Below, one piece after another: positions 57,462 to 64,000 of a DNA stretch of 64,000 nucleotides (its first letter is position 1; each line of letters begins with the position of its first letter). Source of the stretch: an uncultured Phascolarctobacterium sp. GTDB lineage: Bacteria > Bacillota > Negativicutes > Acidaminococcales > Acidaminococcaceae. Under the pieces are notes generated by a model. The model saw only the letters and a program-made list of their open reading frames with translations, made no database searches and was not told the origin of the DNA. Position numbers and translations under genes: made by a program. Location: positions 19,292-83,291 of the forward strand of contig CANQBR010000004.1 in the NCBI GenBank assembly GCA_947589605.1, written 5' to 3'.

Positions 57462-58919
57462 GTGATCAGAGTATATAACACCCTCACCAAGGGGAAGGAA
57501 GAATTCAAACCGTTGGAAGCGGGAAAGGTCCGCATCTATGTGTGCGGGGTCACCCCCTATAATCATCCCCATATCGGCAATGCCCGACCCTTCGTGACCT
57601 GGGACGTGATCCGCCGCTTTTTGGAAAGCGAAGGCTATGATGTCCTGCACGTGCAAAACTTCACCGATGTAGACGACAAGATCATCAATGCCGCCAATAA
57701 GGAAGGGGTCAGCTGGGCCGAGATCGGTGAGCGCTACATCGCCGCTTATTTTGAGGTGATGGATAAATTGAAAGTGCGCCGGGCGCACATCTATCCTCGG
57801 GTCTCTGCGCATATCCCCGACATCATCAAGACGGTGGAGACCCTCGTGGAAAAAGGCTTCGCCTATGCGGTGGACGGAGATGTTTATTACCGCGTGGAAA
57901 AATTCCCTCACTATGGTGAACTTTCCGGCCGCAAGCTGGCTGACATGCTGGCGGGGGCCAGAGTTGATGTAGACGACCGTAAGAGCAATCCCATGGACTT
58001 CGCCCTTTGGAAGGCAGCCAAACCGGGTGAACCGGCGTGGCCCAGCCCTTGGGGTCCCGGTCGTCCCGGCTGGCACATCGAGTGCTCTGCCATGAGCATG
58101 AAATATTTGGGCGAAAGTTTCGACTTTCACGGCGGCGGCAGCGATCTGATCTTCCCCCATCATGAGAACGAGATCGCTCAGTCCGAAGGCTGCAGCGGCT
58201 GTCATCCCTTCGTTCGCTATTGGCTGCACAACGGCTTCATCACCGTCAACGAAGAAAAAATGTCCAAGTCTTTGGGCAACTTCTTCACCGTTAAAGATAT
58301 TTTGGAACACTACGAACCGGAAGCGTTGCGCTTTTTCATCGTCTCCACCCACTATCGCTCTCCTTTGGATTTCAGCGATCAGCGGCTGACGGAAGCGCAA
58401 AAAAGTTTGGACCGCTTGGCCAAGGCCAAAAAATTACTGGACGAATTGAGCCTCGTGCCCGGCGGCGGCCCCACCGAGGCAGGCAGGGTTCTGGCAGATA
58501 GGGCCCTTTCTTTGCGACAAAACTTCAAAGAAGCCATGGAGGATGATTTCAATACCGCTTTGGCCATCTCTTACATGTTCGCTTTGGCCCGCGACCTGCA
58601 GACTTATGCCAAAATTTTGCAAGCAGAAGGACAGGCTCCGGACGGCAAAGCTCTGGACGTAACCAAGAAAGTTTTTGCTTACATGTGCTCCGTCATCGGT
58701 ATTTTGGAAGAGGACGCTCCCGCAGCCACCGTTGTTCAAGAAGACAGCGGCCCCTCCCAAGAGGCGGACTTGGTGCAGTTGATCATCGACCTGCGCCAAG
58801 ATGCCCGCAAAGAAAAAAATTATGCCTTGGCCGACAAACTGCGCTCCGCTCTCGCTGCTTTAGGCATCGTCCTTCAGGACACTCCTCAGGGAGCTGTCTG
58901 GTCCAAAACTGCTAAATAA
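57462..58919 (+). CDS. cysS: Cysteinyl-tRNA synthetase
   Basis: This 485-residue class I synthetase has VCGVTPYNHPHIGNARPF (zinc cysteine and HIGN motif, about residue 27 on), the zinc-binding WHIECSAM and the HHENE run, KMSKS in EEKMSKSLGNF, and a C-terminal DALR-like anticodon domain. The start is GTG at 57462, preceded by AAGGAGG. Its stop is one base from the mrnC start. Confidence 0.97.
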   Translation: MIRVYNTLTKGKEEFKPLEAGKVRIYVCGVTPYNHPHIGNARPFVTWDVIRRFLESEGYDVLHVQNFTDVDDKIINAANKEGVSWAEIGERYIAAYFEVMDKLKVRRAHIYPRVSAHIPDIIKTVETLVEKGFAYAVDGDVYYRVEKFPHYGELSGRKLADMLAGARVDVDDRKSNPMDFALWKAAKPGEPAWPSPWGPGRPGWHIECSAMSMKYLGESFDFHGGGSDLIFPHHENEIAQSEGCSGCHPFVRYWLHNGFITVNEEKMSKSLGNFFTVKDILEHYEPEALRFFIVSTHYRSPLDFSDQRLTEAQKSLDRLAKAKKLLDELSLVPGGGPTEAGRVLADRALSLRQNFKEAMEDDFNTALAISYMFALARDLQTYAKILQAEGQAPDGKALDVTKKVFAYMCSVIGILEEDAPAATVVQEDSGPSQEADLVQLIIDLRQDARKEKNYALADKLRSALAALGIVLQDTPQGAVWSKTAK

Positions 58920-58920
58920 A

Positions 58921-59394
58921 ATGCGCTTTGAACGATACAGCGCCATCAAGCGGCACGCTTTGACGATGTGCGGCGAGGGTGCCGACGAACTTAGAACACC
59001 GGAACTCTTGAACCCGCTGCTTTTGGCCTACATAGGCGACAGCGTCTTCGGCCTTTATGTGCGGTTGCGTCTTTTGCCTTCATCCCCTCAGGTGCGGCCG
59101 ATCAACGATCTTTGCGCCCGAATGGTGAGCGCCGTCTGTCAAAGCAGGGCCATGCTGGCCTTGGCAAAGCAACTTTCTCCCGAAGAAGAGGTCATCTACC
59201 ATCGGGGACGCAACGCCAAAAGTACGGTGCCTAAAAGCGCCTCGGTGGCAGAATATCGTCAGGCCACCGCTTTGGAGGCTCTCATCGGCTGGCTCTTTTT
59301 GACAGAGCGGCAGCAGCGGTTGCAAGAAATTTTGGCGCAGACCTTCGACCTCATCGCCGAGGACTTGCAAAGAGAGGATCAAACATGGAGATAA
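58921..59394 (+). CDS. mrnC: Mini-ribonuclease III
   Basis: This 157-residue protein is an RNase III catalytic domain without the double-stranded RNA-binding domain, as in Mini-III, which matures 23S rRNA. Catalytic-site blocks [16 protein letters not shown] (with the conserved Asp) and [16 protein letters not shown] are visible. It begins one base after cysS and its end overlaps thyX by 10 bases. Confidence 0.95.
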   Translation: MRFERYSAIKRHALTMCGEGADELRTPELLNPLLLAYIGDSVFGLYVRLRLLPSSPQVRPINDLCARMVSAVCQSRAMLALAKQLSPEEEVIYHRGRNAKSTVPKSASVAEYRQATALEALIGWLFLTERQQRLQEILAQTFDLIAEDLQREDQTWR

Positions 59395-60098
59395 AAGTGA
59401 AACTGCTGCGGCACACACCGGAGCCGGACAAGACGGTAGCCATGAGCGCACGCTTGTGCTACAGCCCGGTGGGGGCTGCCGAACTGGAAGAAAAGATCAG
59501 TCAAGAGCAGGCTGCCAAGCTGGTGAACAAGCTGGTGGAGATGGGACATTTTTCCACCTTGGAGCACGTCACATTCACTTTCGCCATCGAGGGAGTATCG
59601 AGGGTGCTGAGCCATCAATTGGTGAGGCATCGCATCGCTTCCTACTCTCAGCAGTCGCAGCGCTATGTGAAAGAGCACGACTTTGCGACTATCATGCCTC
59701 CCACTGTGGCCGCCAGACCACAAGCGGCCGCCGAATTCGAGGCGCTGATGAAAAAGATACGCGACCTGTACGACGACTTTATCGAGGAGGGCATCCCGGC
59801 TGAAGATGCCCGCTACATTCTTCCCAATGCGACGGAGACCAAACTGGTATGCACTTTTAACGCTCGTTCTCTTTTGAATTTTTTCAGCTTAAGGTGCTGC
59901 AATCGAGCTCAGTGGGAGATCCGCCATTTGGCGAATTTGATGTTGGCGGAATGCAAGCGGGTCGCTCCCTGCATTTTCGCTCAGGCCGGGCCTACCTGCG
60001 TCAGCTTAGGGCTGTGCCGCGAGGGAGCCATGAGCTGCGGCCGATTGGAAGCCTTGCAGCGAGCAAAAAAAGCACAGGCAGAAGCCGCAAAAAAGTAA
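59385..60098 (+). CDS. thyX: Flavin-dependent thymidylate synthase
   Basis: This 237-residue tetrameric FAD enzyme makes dTMP from dUMP and methylene-THF using NADPH. The ThyX signature [14 protein letters not shown] is at about residue 82. [18 protein letters not shown] precedes it and the C-terminal block [15 protein letters not shown] follows. Organisms with ThyX generally lack ThyA. It overlaps mrnC by 10 bases and lies in the gltX-cysS-mrnC-thyX-rlmB-yacP order known from clostridia and Negativicutes. Confidence 0.96.
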   Translation: MEIKVKLLRHTPEPDKTVAMSARLCYSPVGAAELEEKISQEQAAKLVNKLVEMGHFSTLEHVTFTFAIEGVSRVLSHQLVRHRIASYSQQSQRYVKEHDFATIMPPTVAARPQAAAEFEALMKKIRDLYDDFIEEGIPAEDARYILPNATETKLVCTFNARSLLNFFSLRCCNRAQWEIRHLANLMLAECKRVAPCIFAQAGPTCVSLGLCREGAMSCGRLEALQRAKKAQAEAAKK

Positions 60099-60128
60099 GG
60101 GCCGCTTAAAAAAGGGCGAAGAGGGGAG

Positions 60129-60899
60129 ATGGAAAGAGTGGCAGGCAAGCAGGCCAAGGACGACGGCGAATTGTTGGTGGGCCGCAATCCGGTGCTGGAA
60201 GCGCTGCGCAGCGGCCGATCTATCAATCGGCTCCTTGTGGCCAAAGGCAGCCACGGAGGCTCCATCGGCGAGATCTTGGCTCTGACCAAGGAGCGGGGCA
60301 TCCCTTACGATCTGGTGAGCTCTGATCTTTTGAACGGGCTCACCCAACTGCCTCATCAGGGGGTGGCCGCAAAAGTTGCACCCTATGCCTATGTCGGCGT
60401 CGAAGATATTTTGGACAGAGCCGCAGCGAAAGGCGAGGAACCTTTTTTGCTGCTGTTGGACGGAGTGCAGGACCCTCACAACTTCGGCTCTCTTGTGCGG
60501 ACGGCGGCAGCGGCGGGAGCCCACGGGGTGCTGGTGCCCAAACGGGACAGCTGTCCTCTCACTGCTGCGGTGGCCAAGGCGGCGGCCGGGGCTTTGGAGC
60601 ATATCGCCGTGGCCCGAGTAGCCAACATGAGCCGGGCCATCGAACTTTTGCAAAAGGCAGGCTGCTGGGTGGTGGGGGCCCATATGCAGGGGCGAGCTTA
60701 CGAAGAAGTCCACCTTACAGGGCCGTTGGCTTTGGTGATAGGAGCCGAGGGAAAAGGCTTGAGCCGTTTGACGGCTGAGCGCTGCGATGAACTGGCTGCT
60801 CTGCCCATGCCGGGAGGCGTAGGCTCTTTGAATGCGGCGGTGGCCGGAGGCATCCTTCTTTATGAAGCGCTGAGAAGGCGGCGACAGGGCAGCGTTTGA
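60129..60899 (+). CDS. rlmB: 23S rRNA 2'-O-ribose methyltransferase RlmB (SPOUT)
   Basis: This 256-residue SpoU-class methyltransferase has an N-terminal L30e-like RNA-binding domain (LLVGRNPVLEALRSGRSINRL) and a knotted SPOUT domain with LLDGVQDPHNFGSLVRTA (motif 1), LVIGAEGKGLSRL (motif 2) and MPGGVGSLNAAVAGGILLYEALR (motif 3). The likely target is G2251 of 23S rRNA, but TrmH-family specificity is hard to read. The stop is one base from the next ATG. Confidence 0.94.
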   Translation: MERVAGKQAKDDGELLVGRNPVLEALRSGRSINRLLVAKGSHGGSIGEILALTKERGIPYDLVSSDLLNGLTQLPHQGVAAKVAPYAYVGVEDILDRAAAKGEEPFLLLLDGVQDPHNFGSLVRTAAAAGAHGVLVPKRDSCPLTAAVAKAAAGALEHIAVARVANMSRAIELLQKAGCWVVGAHMQGRAYEEVHLTGPLALVIGAEGKGLSRLTAERCDELAALPMPGGVGSLNAAVAGGILLYEALRRRRQGSV

Positions 60900-60900
60900 G

Positions 60901-61419
60901 ATGAAGGAATATATCATCGTAGACGGTTACAATGTGATCAATAATTGGCGGGAGTTCACCGCTGTGAGAGAGCAGAACTTGGAGCACGCTCGAGAATTGC
61001 TGACGGCACTTGTGGCCGAGTTCGCCGCTTTTCGCGGTTTGGAAGCGATAGAGGTCTTCGATGCTTTAGAGGTTCCGGGCAGTGCCGAAAGCGAGCGTAT
61101 CTGCGGCATCGAAGTGGTGTACACTGCCGAGGGAGAAACGGCGGACAGTTGGATCGAAAGAAAAACTTACGAATTGGGCCGCAAGCGGCAAGACAGCATC
61201 TATGTGGTCACCGGCGATTATGCGGAACAGCTGAACATTTTGGGCAGCGGCGGCTACCGTATCTCCGCTCGGGAATTTCATCAGCAATATTTAAAAGCAA
61301 AAAAGGAAATAACAGCCAGGCTGCATCATCCGGTAGGCGGTCTCAACAGACGGGAACTGGGAGACAGAGTGGACGGGAGCGTTTTGGAACGCTTGGAGCA
61401 GTTGCGGCGATCGAAATAG
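60901..61419 (+). CDS. NYN-domain RNase-like protein (YacP/Rae1 family)
   Basis: This 172-residue protein is of the YacP (Rae1) family with a PIN-like NYN fold. The conserved IIVDGYNVINNW motif is at residues 5-16, with further acidic catalytic-site candidates in EVFDALE and VVTGDYAEQ. In Bacillus the homologue is a ribosome-associated endoribonuclease. It follows rlmB by one base and precedes sigH by 30 bases, the usual order. Confidence 0.94.
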   Translation: MKEYIIVDGYNVINNWREFTAVREQNLEHARELLTALVAEFAAFRGLEAIEVFDALEVPGSAESERICGIEVVYTAEGETADSWIERKTYELGRKRQDSIYVVTGDYAEQLNILGSGGYRISAREFHQQYLKAKKEITARLHHPVGGLNRRELGDRVDGSVLERLEQLRRSK

Positions 61420-61449
61420 AGAAAGAGGGACAGCGAAGGAGAGAAGAAA

Positions 61450-62175
61450 ATGGAAAAAGAGAGGGCCAACGATCCCTATAGCGCCTTCGACAGTATGGCC
61501 GATGAAGAGGTAGTGCTGATAGCTCAACAGCAGGACAATGTGCCGGCGCAGGAATACCTGTTGCACAAATACAGAAATTTCGTCCGGCTCAAGGCCCGCA
61601 GCTATTTCCTCATCGGTGCCGAAAGGGAGGACATCATCCAAGAAGGGATGATAGGCCTCTATAAGGCGATCAGAGATTTCAAAAAAGATAAGCAAGCCTC
61701 TTTTCGGGCTTTTGCGGAGCTTTGCGTCACTCGGCAGATCATCACAGCCATCAAGACGGCGACGCGGCAGAAACATATCCCTCTCAATTCCTATGTGTCT
61801 TTGAATAAACCTATTTACGAAGAAGACTCCGACCGTACTCTTTTGGACATCATCAGCGGCATGAGGGCGGCAAATCCCGAAGACATGGTGATCAGCAGGG
61901 AAGAATTCGATGACATAGAGAGCAAGATGAACAGCATCCTCAGCGATCTGGAGTGGCGGGTGCTGATGAGTTATCTGGACGGGAAGTCGTATCAAGAGAT
62001 AGCCGCCGATCTGGATCGGCACATCAAGTCCGTGGACAACGCTTTGCAGCGGGTGAAGAGAAAATTGGAAAAATATATCACCAGCCGAGGCGACATCACC
62101 GACCTGCGCTCCGTTTACAGCGGACTCTTGGCGATGGACCCGGAGGAGCGGTTCAAAAATAAAAATCGCAAATGA
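61450..62175 (+). CDS. sigH: RNA polymerase sigma factor SigH-type
   Basis: This 241-residue sigma-70-family factor resembles SigH (Spo0H), though it is somewhat longer than the Bacillus protein. Region 2 includes LLHKYRNFVRLKARSYFLIGAEREDIIQEGMIGLYKAIRDF, and region 4 has LSDLEWRVLMSYLDGKSYQEIAADLDRHIKSVDNALQRVKRKL (helix-turn-helix). In Firmicutes it governs post-exponential and competence or sporulation genes. Its role here is undefined. A terminator overlaps the stop codon. Confidence 0.93.
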   Translation: MEKERANDPYSAFDSMADEEVVLIAQQQDNVPAQEYLLHKYRNFVRLKARSYFLIGAEREDIIQEGMIGLYKAIRDFKKDKQASFRAFAELCVTRQIITAIKTATRQKHIPLNSYVSLNKPIYEEDSDRTLLDIISGMRAANPEDMVISREEFDDIESKMNSILSDLEWRVLMSYLDGKSYQEIAADLDRHIKSVDNALQRVKRKLEKYITSRGDITDLRSVYSGLLAMDPEERFKNKNRK

Positions 62176-62216
62176 GCCCGGGCTCTGTGACATTACTGTG
62201 AAAGCGGGCTTTTTTG
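62175..62216 (+). terminator. Terminator after sigH
   Basis: AGCCCG (62175-62180) pairs with CGGGCT (62205-62210), with a small inner pairing, followed by TTTTTT. It starts at the last base of the sigH stop. Confidence 0.75.
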
Positions 62217-62319
62217 GCCGACGGGCCTTTGCCTTAAAAGGGTTTTCAGCGTCGGCAGCGAATATAAGCAACACAGACTGGCAGTAATTAGCACTTCGGT
62301 GTTGAGGAGGTTTTCTATC

Positions 62320-62781
62320 ATGAGCCAAGTAGATGAATTAGTTAAGGTCGTTAGAGAGGCCCAGGCAGACAAGGGCAATATCGTGGTGGTGACGGGCAAG
62401 CCCGGCAGCGGCAAAAGCAAAGTGCTGCGGGAAGCCGCTCAAGAGATGAAATGGACTTATATCGATTGCCGCATGTTGATCAGCGAAGAATTCTTGGCCA
62501 TCCCCGCTGCCGACAGAGGCCTTTATGCTCCGGATCTTTTTACCGAGATCTTGGAAGGCTATAACGCCGAGGTCATCATCCTCGACAGACTGCAGACTTT
62601 GTTCGTGCCGGTCTTTCACATCAACACCGATAGCTTGATGCGCAAATTGAGCAAGAAGTTCACCATCATCGCCGCTTGGCCCGGCTACAGAGACCACGGC
62701 TATCTTTGCTACGATAAATTCGACGGTTCCGAAGCCATCCGCATCAGCCCCGACGGTTTCAGAGTTTGGAACGTGGAGTGA
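62320..62781 (+). CDS. BrxF-like P-loop NTPase (orphan BREX-3-type component)
   Basis: This 153-residue single-domain protein has a Walker A motif VVTGKPGSGKSKVLREAA (about 27-44), a candidate Walker B AEVIILDRLQTLF (about 87-99), and a C-terminal block KFTIIAAWPGYRDHGYLCY. The order, size and the AAWPG block recall BrxF, the small P-loop protein of BREX type 3 phage defence. No PglZ, BrxC, BrxL or methylase gene is within the window. The ATG follows GAGGAGG. pfkA starts five bases after the stop, so the two may be coupled. The resemblance is from memory and needs a profile search. Confidence 0.65.
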   Translation: MSQVDELVKVVREAQADKGNIVVVTGKPGSGKSKVLREAAQEMKWTYIDCRMLISEEFLAIPAADRGLYAPDLFTEILEGYNAEVIILDRLQTLFVPVFHINTDSLMRKLSKKFTIIAAWPGYRDHGYLCYDKFDGSEAIRISPDGFRVWNVE

Positions 62782-62786
62782 CGACG

Positions 62787-63890
62787 ATGGCTGAAGAGGA
62801 AGCGAAAAAGCGCCGTTTTGCCGTTCTCACCGGCGGCGGCGACTGCCCCGGTCTCAATGCGGTGATCAGGGCAGTGGTCAAAACTTTTTTGCAAAACGGC
62901 TGTGAAGTTTACGGCGTGCCCAACGGCTTCAACGGTTTGGTGAACGGCACTTTGCAGAAGCTGGATCACGATTATGTCTCCGGCATTTTGCCTCGGGGAG
63001 GCACGGTGCTGGGCACCACCAACAGAGACAATCCTTTTAAGTTCGCTGTCGAGACCGAGGGACAGATTGTCTACAAGGATATGCGGCAGCAAGTGGTTGA
63101 TAATTTAAATAAGTACGATATCGAAGCTCTGGTGGTGATCGGCGGCGACGGCAGTTTGAACATCGGCGCCAAATTGGCCAGAGAGTGCGGCGTGAAAGTG
63201 GTGGGCTGCCCCAAGACCATCGACAACGACCTGCCTTGCACGGAGCGCACCTTCGGTTTCGATACGGCCATGTCTATGGCCACCGAGGCTTTGGACAGAT
63301 TGCACACTACGGCCGAGAGCCATCATCGAGTGATGGCTTTAGAGGTGATGGGCCGCTACGCCGGCTGGATCGCTCTGCACAGCGGCATAGCCGGGGGAGC
63401 CGACATCATCCTGCTGCCGGAGATCCCTTACAAGTTGGACTCTGTGCTGGCCAAGATCAAAGAACGGCAGGCCAACGGCAAAAATTTCAGCATCATCGTG
63501 GTGGCCGAAGGAGCAAAACCGGTGGGCGGCGAGCTGTCGGTGGCCCGTTTGGTGAAAGGGAGTTTCGAACCGATCCGTTTGGGAGGCATCGGCGAAAAAC
63601 TGGTGCGTAAGATAGAAGAACGGACGGGGATAGAGTCGCGCTGCACGGTGCTGGGCTACTTGCAAAGAGGAGGCACTCCTTCCGCTTTCGATCGGGTGCT
63701 GGCCACCCGCTACGGAGTGGCGGCCGCCGAAGCCTGCTTAAGAGGAGAGTACAACGTGATGGTCTCTCTCTATCACGATGAGATCGTCACCGTTTATATT
63801 CAACGGGCGGCTTCGGAAGCTCGCAGGGTGCCCGTAGACAGCGAGATCATCCGCACCGGACGGCAGATAGGCATCTGCTTCGGCGATTGA
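62787..63890 (+). CDS. pfkA: 6-phosphofructokinase
   Basis: This 367-residue PFK phosphorylates fructose-6-phosphate in glycolysis. Nucleotide and substrate motifs are LTGGGDCPGLNAVIRAV near the N-terminus, VVIGGDGSLNIGAKLA, CPKTIDNDLPCTERTFGFDTA, MALEVMGRYAGWIAL and GYLQRGGTPSAFDR. GGDGS rather than GGDDS suggests ATP rather than pyrophosphate use, though GlyGlyAsp variants are not decisive. The enzyme is longer than E. coli PfkA (about 320). I chose the ATG at 62787, with GTGGAG upstream. It follows the BrxF-like gene by five bases. Confidence 0.94.
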   Translation: MAEEEAKKRRFAVLTGGGDCPGLNAVIRAVVKTFLQNGCEVYGVPNGFNGLVNGTLQKLDHDYVSGILPRGGTVLGTTNRDNPFKFAVETEGQIVYKDMRQQVVDNLNKYDIEALVVIGGDGSLNIGAKLARECGVKVVGCPKTIDNDLPCTERTFGFDTAMSMATEALDRLHTTAESHHRVMALEVMGRYAGWIALHSGIAGGADIILLPEIPYKLDSVLAKIKERQANGKNFSIIVVAEGAKPVGGELSVARLVKGSFEPIRLGGIGEKLVRKIEERTGIESRCTVLGYLQRGGTPSAFDRVLATRYGVAAAEACLRGEYNVMVSLYHDEIVTVYIQRAASEARRVPVDSEIIRTGRQIGICFGD

Positions 63891-63904
63891 GAACACGAAG
63901 AAAA

Positions 63905-63936
63905 AAAGGAGGTCACATCACTGCGGCCTCCTTTCG
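63905..63936 (+). terminator. Terminator after pfkA
   Basis: AAAGGAGG (63905-63912) pairs with CCTCCTTT (63927-63934), 14 bases after the stop. The T-tail is short. Confidence 0.7.
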
Positions 63937-63979
63937 ATTGTTAGTGTATAATTTTCGTTGGCAAACTCAATAAAATAAA

Positions 63980-64000
63980 GGGAAGGGTTTTCCCCTTCCC
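63980..64000. other. Hairpin cut by the window end
   Basis: GGGAAGGG (63980-63987) pairs with CCCTTCCC (63993-64000). It may be a terminator whose T-tail, if any, is outside the window. Confidence 0.4.

Noticed and set aside
51211..62175. Evidence of sporulation from bofA and sigH
   Set aside because: Both genes are widespread in non-sporulating Firmicutes, and no spo gene is otherwise present in the window.

Overview
The window reads as a chromosomal segment from a diderm (two-membrane) Firmicute, most likely of class Negativicutes and perhaps near Acidaminococcaceae. Three things suggest this. Several gene orders are typical of Firmicutes: relA-dtd-MBL-hisS-aspS, dnaX-ybaB-recR-bofA, and yacL-ispDF-gltX-cysS-mrnC-thyX-rlmB-yacP-sigH. 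A signal-peptide-bearing FadL/OmpP1-type outer-membrane beta-barrel protein ends in phenylalanine. HydE, a flavodiiron protein, B12-dependent methionine synthase and ThyX fit a strict anaerobe. The genus is inference. I see no insertion sequence, prophage, CRISPR array or rRNA operon; the segment looks like ordinary core chromosome with a few accessory catabolic and envelope clusters.

Layout. 1-13.2 kb (+): the 3' part of relA, dtd, an MBL hydrolase, an AI-2E family permease, hisS-aspS, tRNA-Pro(GGG), a zinc-ribbon protein of unknown function, prfC, a WecG/TagA glycosyltransferase, the psd-pssA phosphatidylethanolamine pair and a family 2 glycosyltransferase. 13.2-18.1 kb (-): flavodiiron protein, mnmA, hydE and a LysR regulator. 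18.4-22.6 kb (+), divergent from the regulator: an RraA-like aldolase, SLC13-type transporter, amidohydrolase and 2-hydroxyacid dehydrogenase, a compact four-gene catabolic unit whose substrate I cannot name. 22.7-26.4 kb (-): proA, proB, obgE. 26.7-28.6 kb: an AAA+ ATPase (+) and a Fur/PerR-type regulator (-) with a clear promoter and operator.

28.8-40.7 kb (+): a long run of closely spaced or overlapping genes: DUF4127 protein, GNAT acetyltransferase, GtrA protein, diacylglycerol-kinase-like lipid kinase, LTA-synthase-like membrane sulfatase-fold protein, uracil-DNA-glycosylase-fold protein, two-part threonine/serine exporter, then metF, a separate MetH activation domain, a MetH lacking that domain, and an 86-residue protein overlapping metH. 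40.9-47.9 kb (+): the outer-membrane protein, a possible 41-residue protein, three tandem FAD-linked (GlcD/D-lactate dehydrogenase type) oxidases behind a promoter carrying a perfect 14-bp palindrome, and a two-domain universal stress protein. 47.9-51.5 kb: tRNA-Ser(GGA), SRP RNA, dnaX-ybaB-recR-bofA. 51.5-53.2 kb: a degenerate tandem repeat of about 34 bp and a dicarboxylate/amino-acid:cation symporter. 53.4-64 kb (+): yacL, a fused ispDF, gltX, cysS, mrnC, thyX, rlmB, yacP, sigH, a small P-loop protein resembling the BREX-3 component BrxF without any other BREX gene, and pfkA.

Points most worth a second look are the lone BrxF-like P-loop gene between sigH and pfkA, the uncharacterised RraA/SLC13/amidohydrolase/dehydrogenase unit, the triplicated oxidase locus with its palindromic operator, a promoter-plus-terminator unit that could encode a very short RNA (14.65 kb), the long-rod SRP RNA, and the tandem repeat after bofA.
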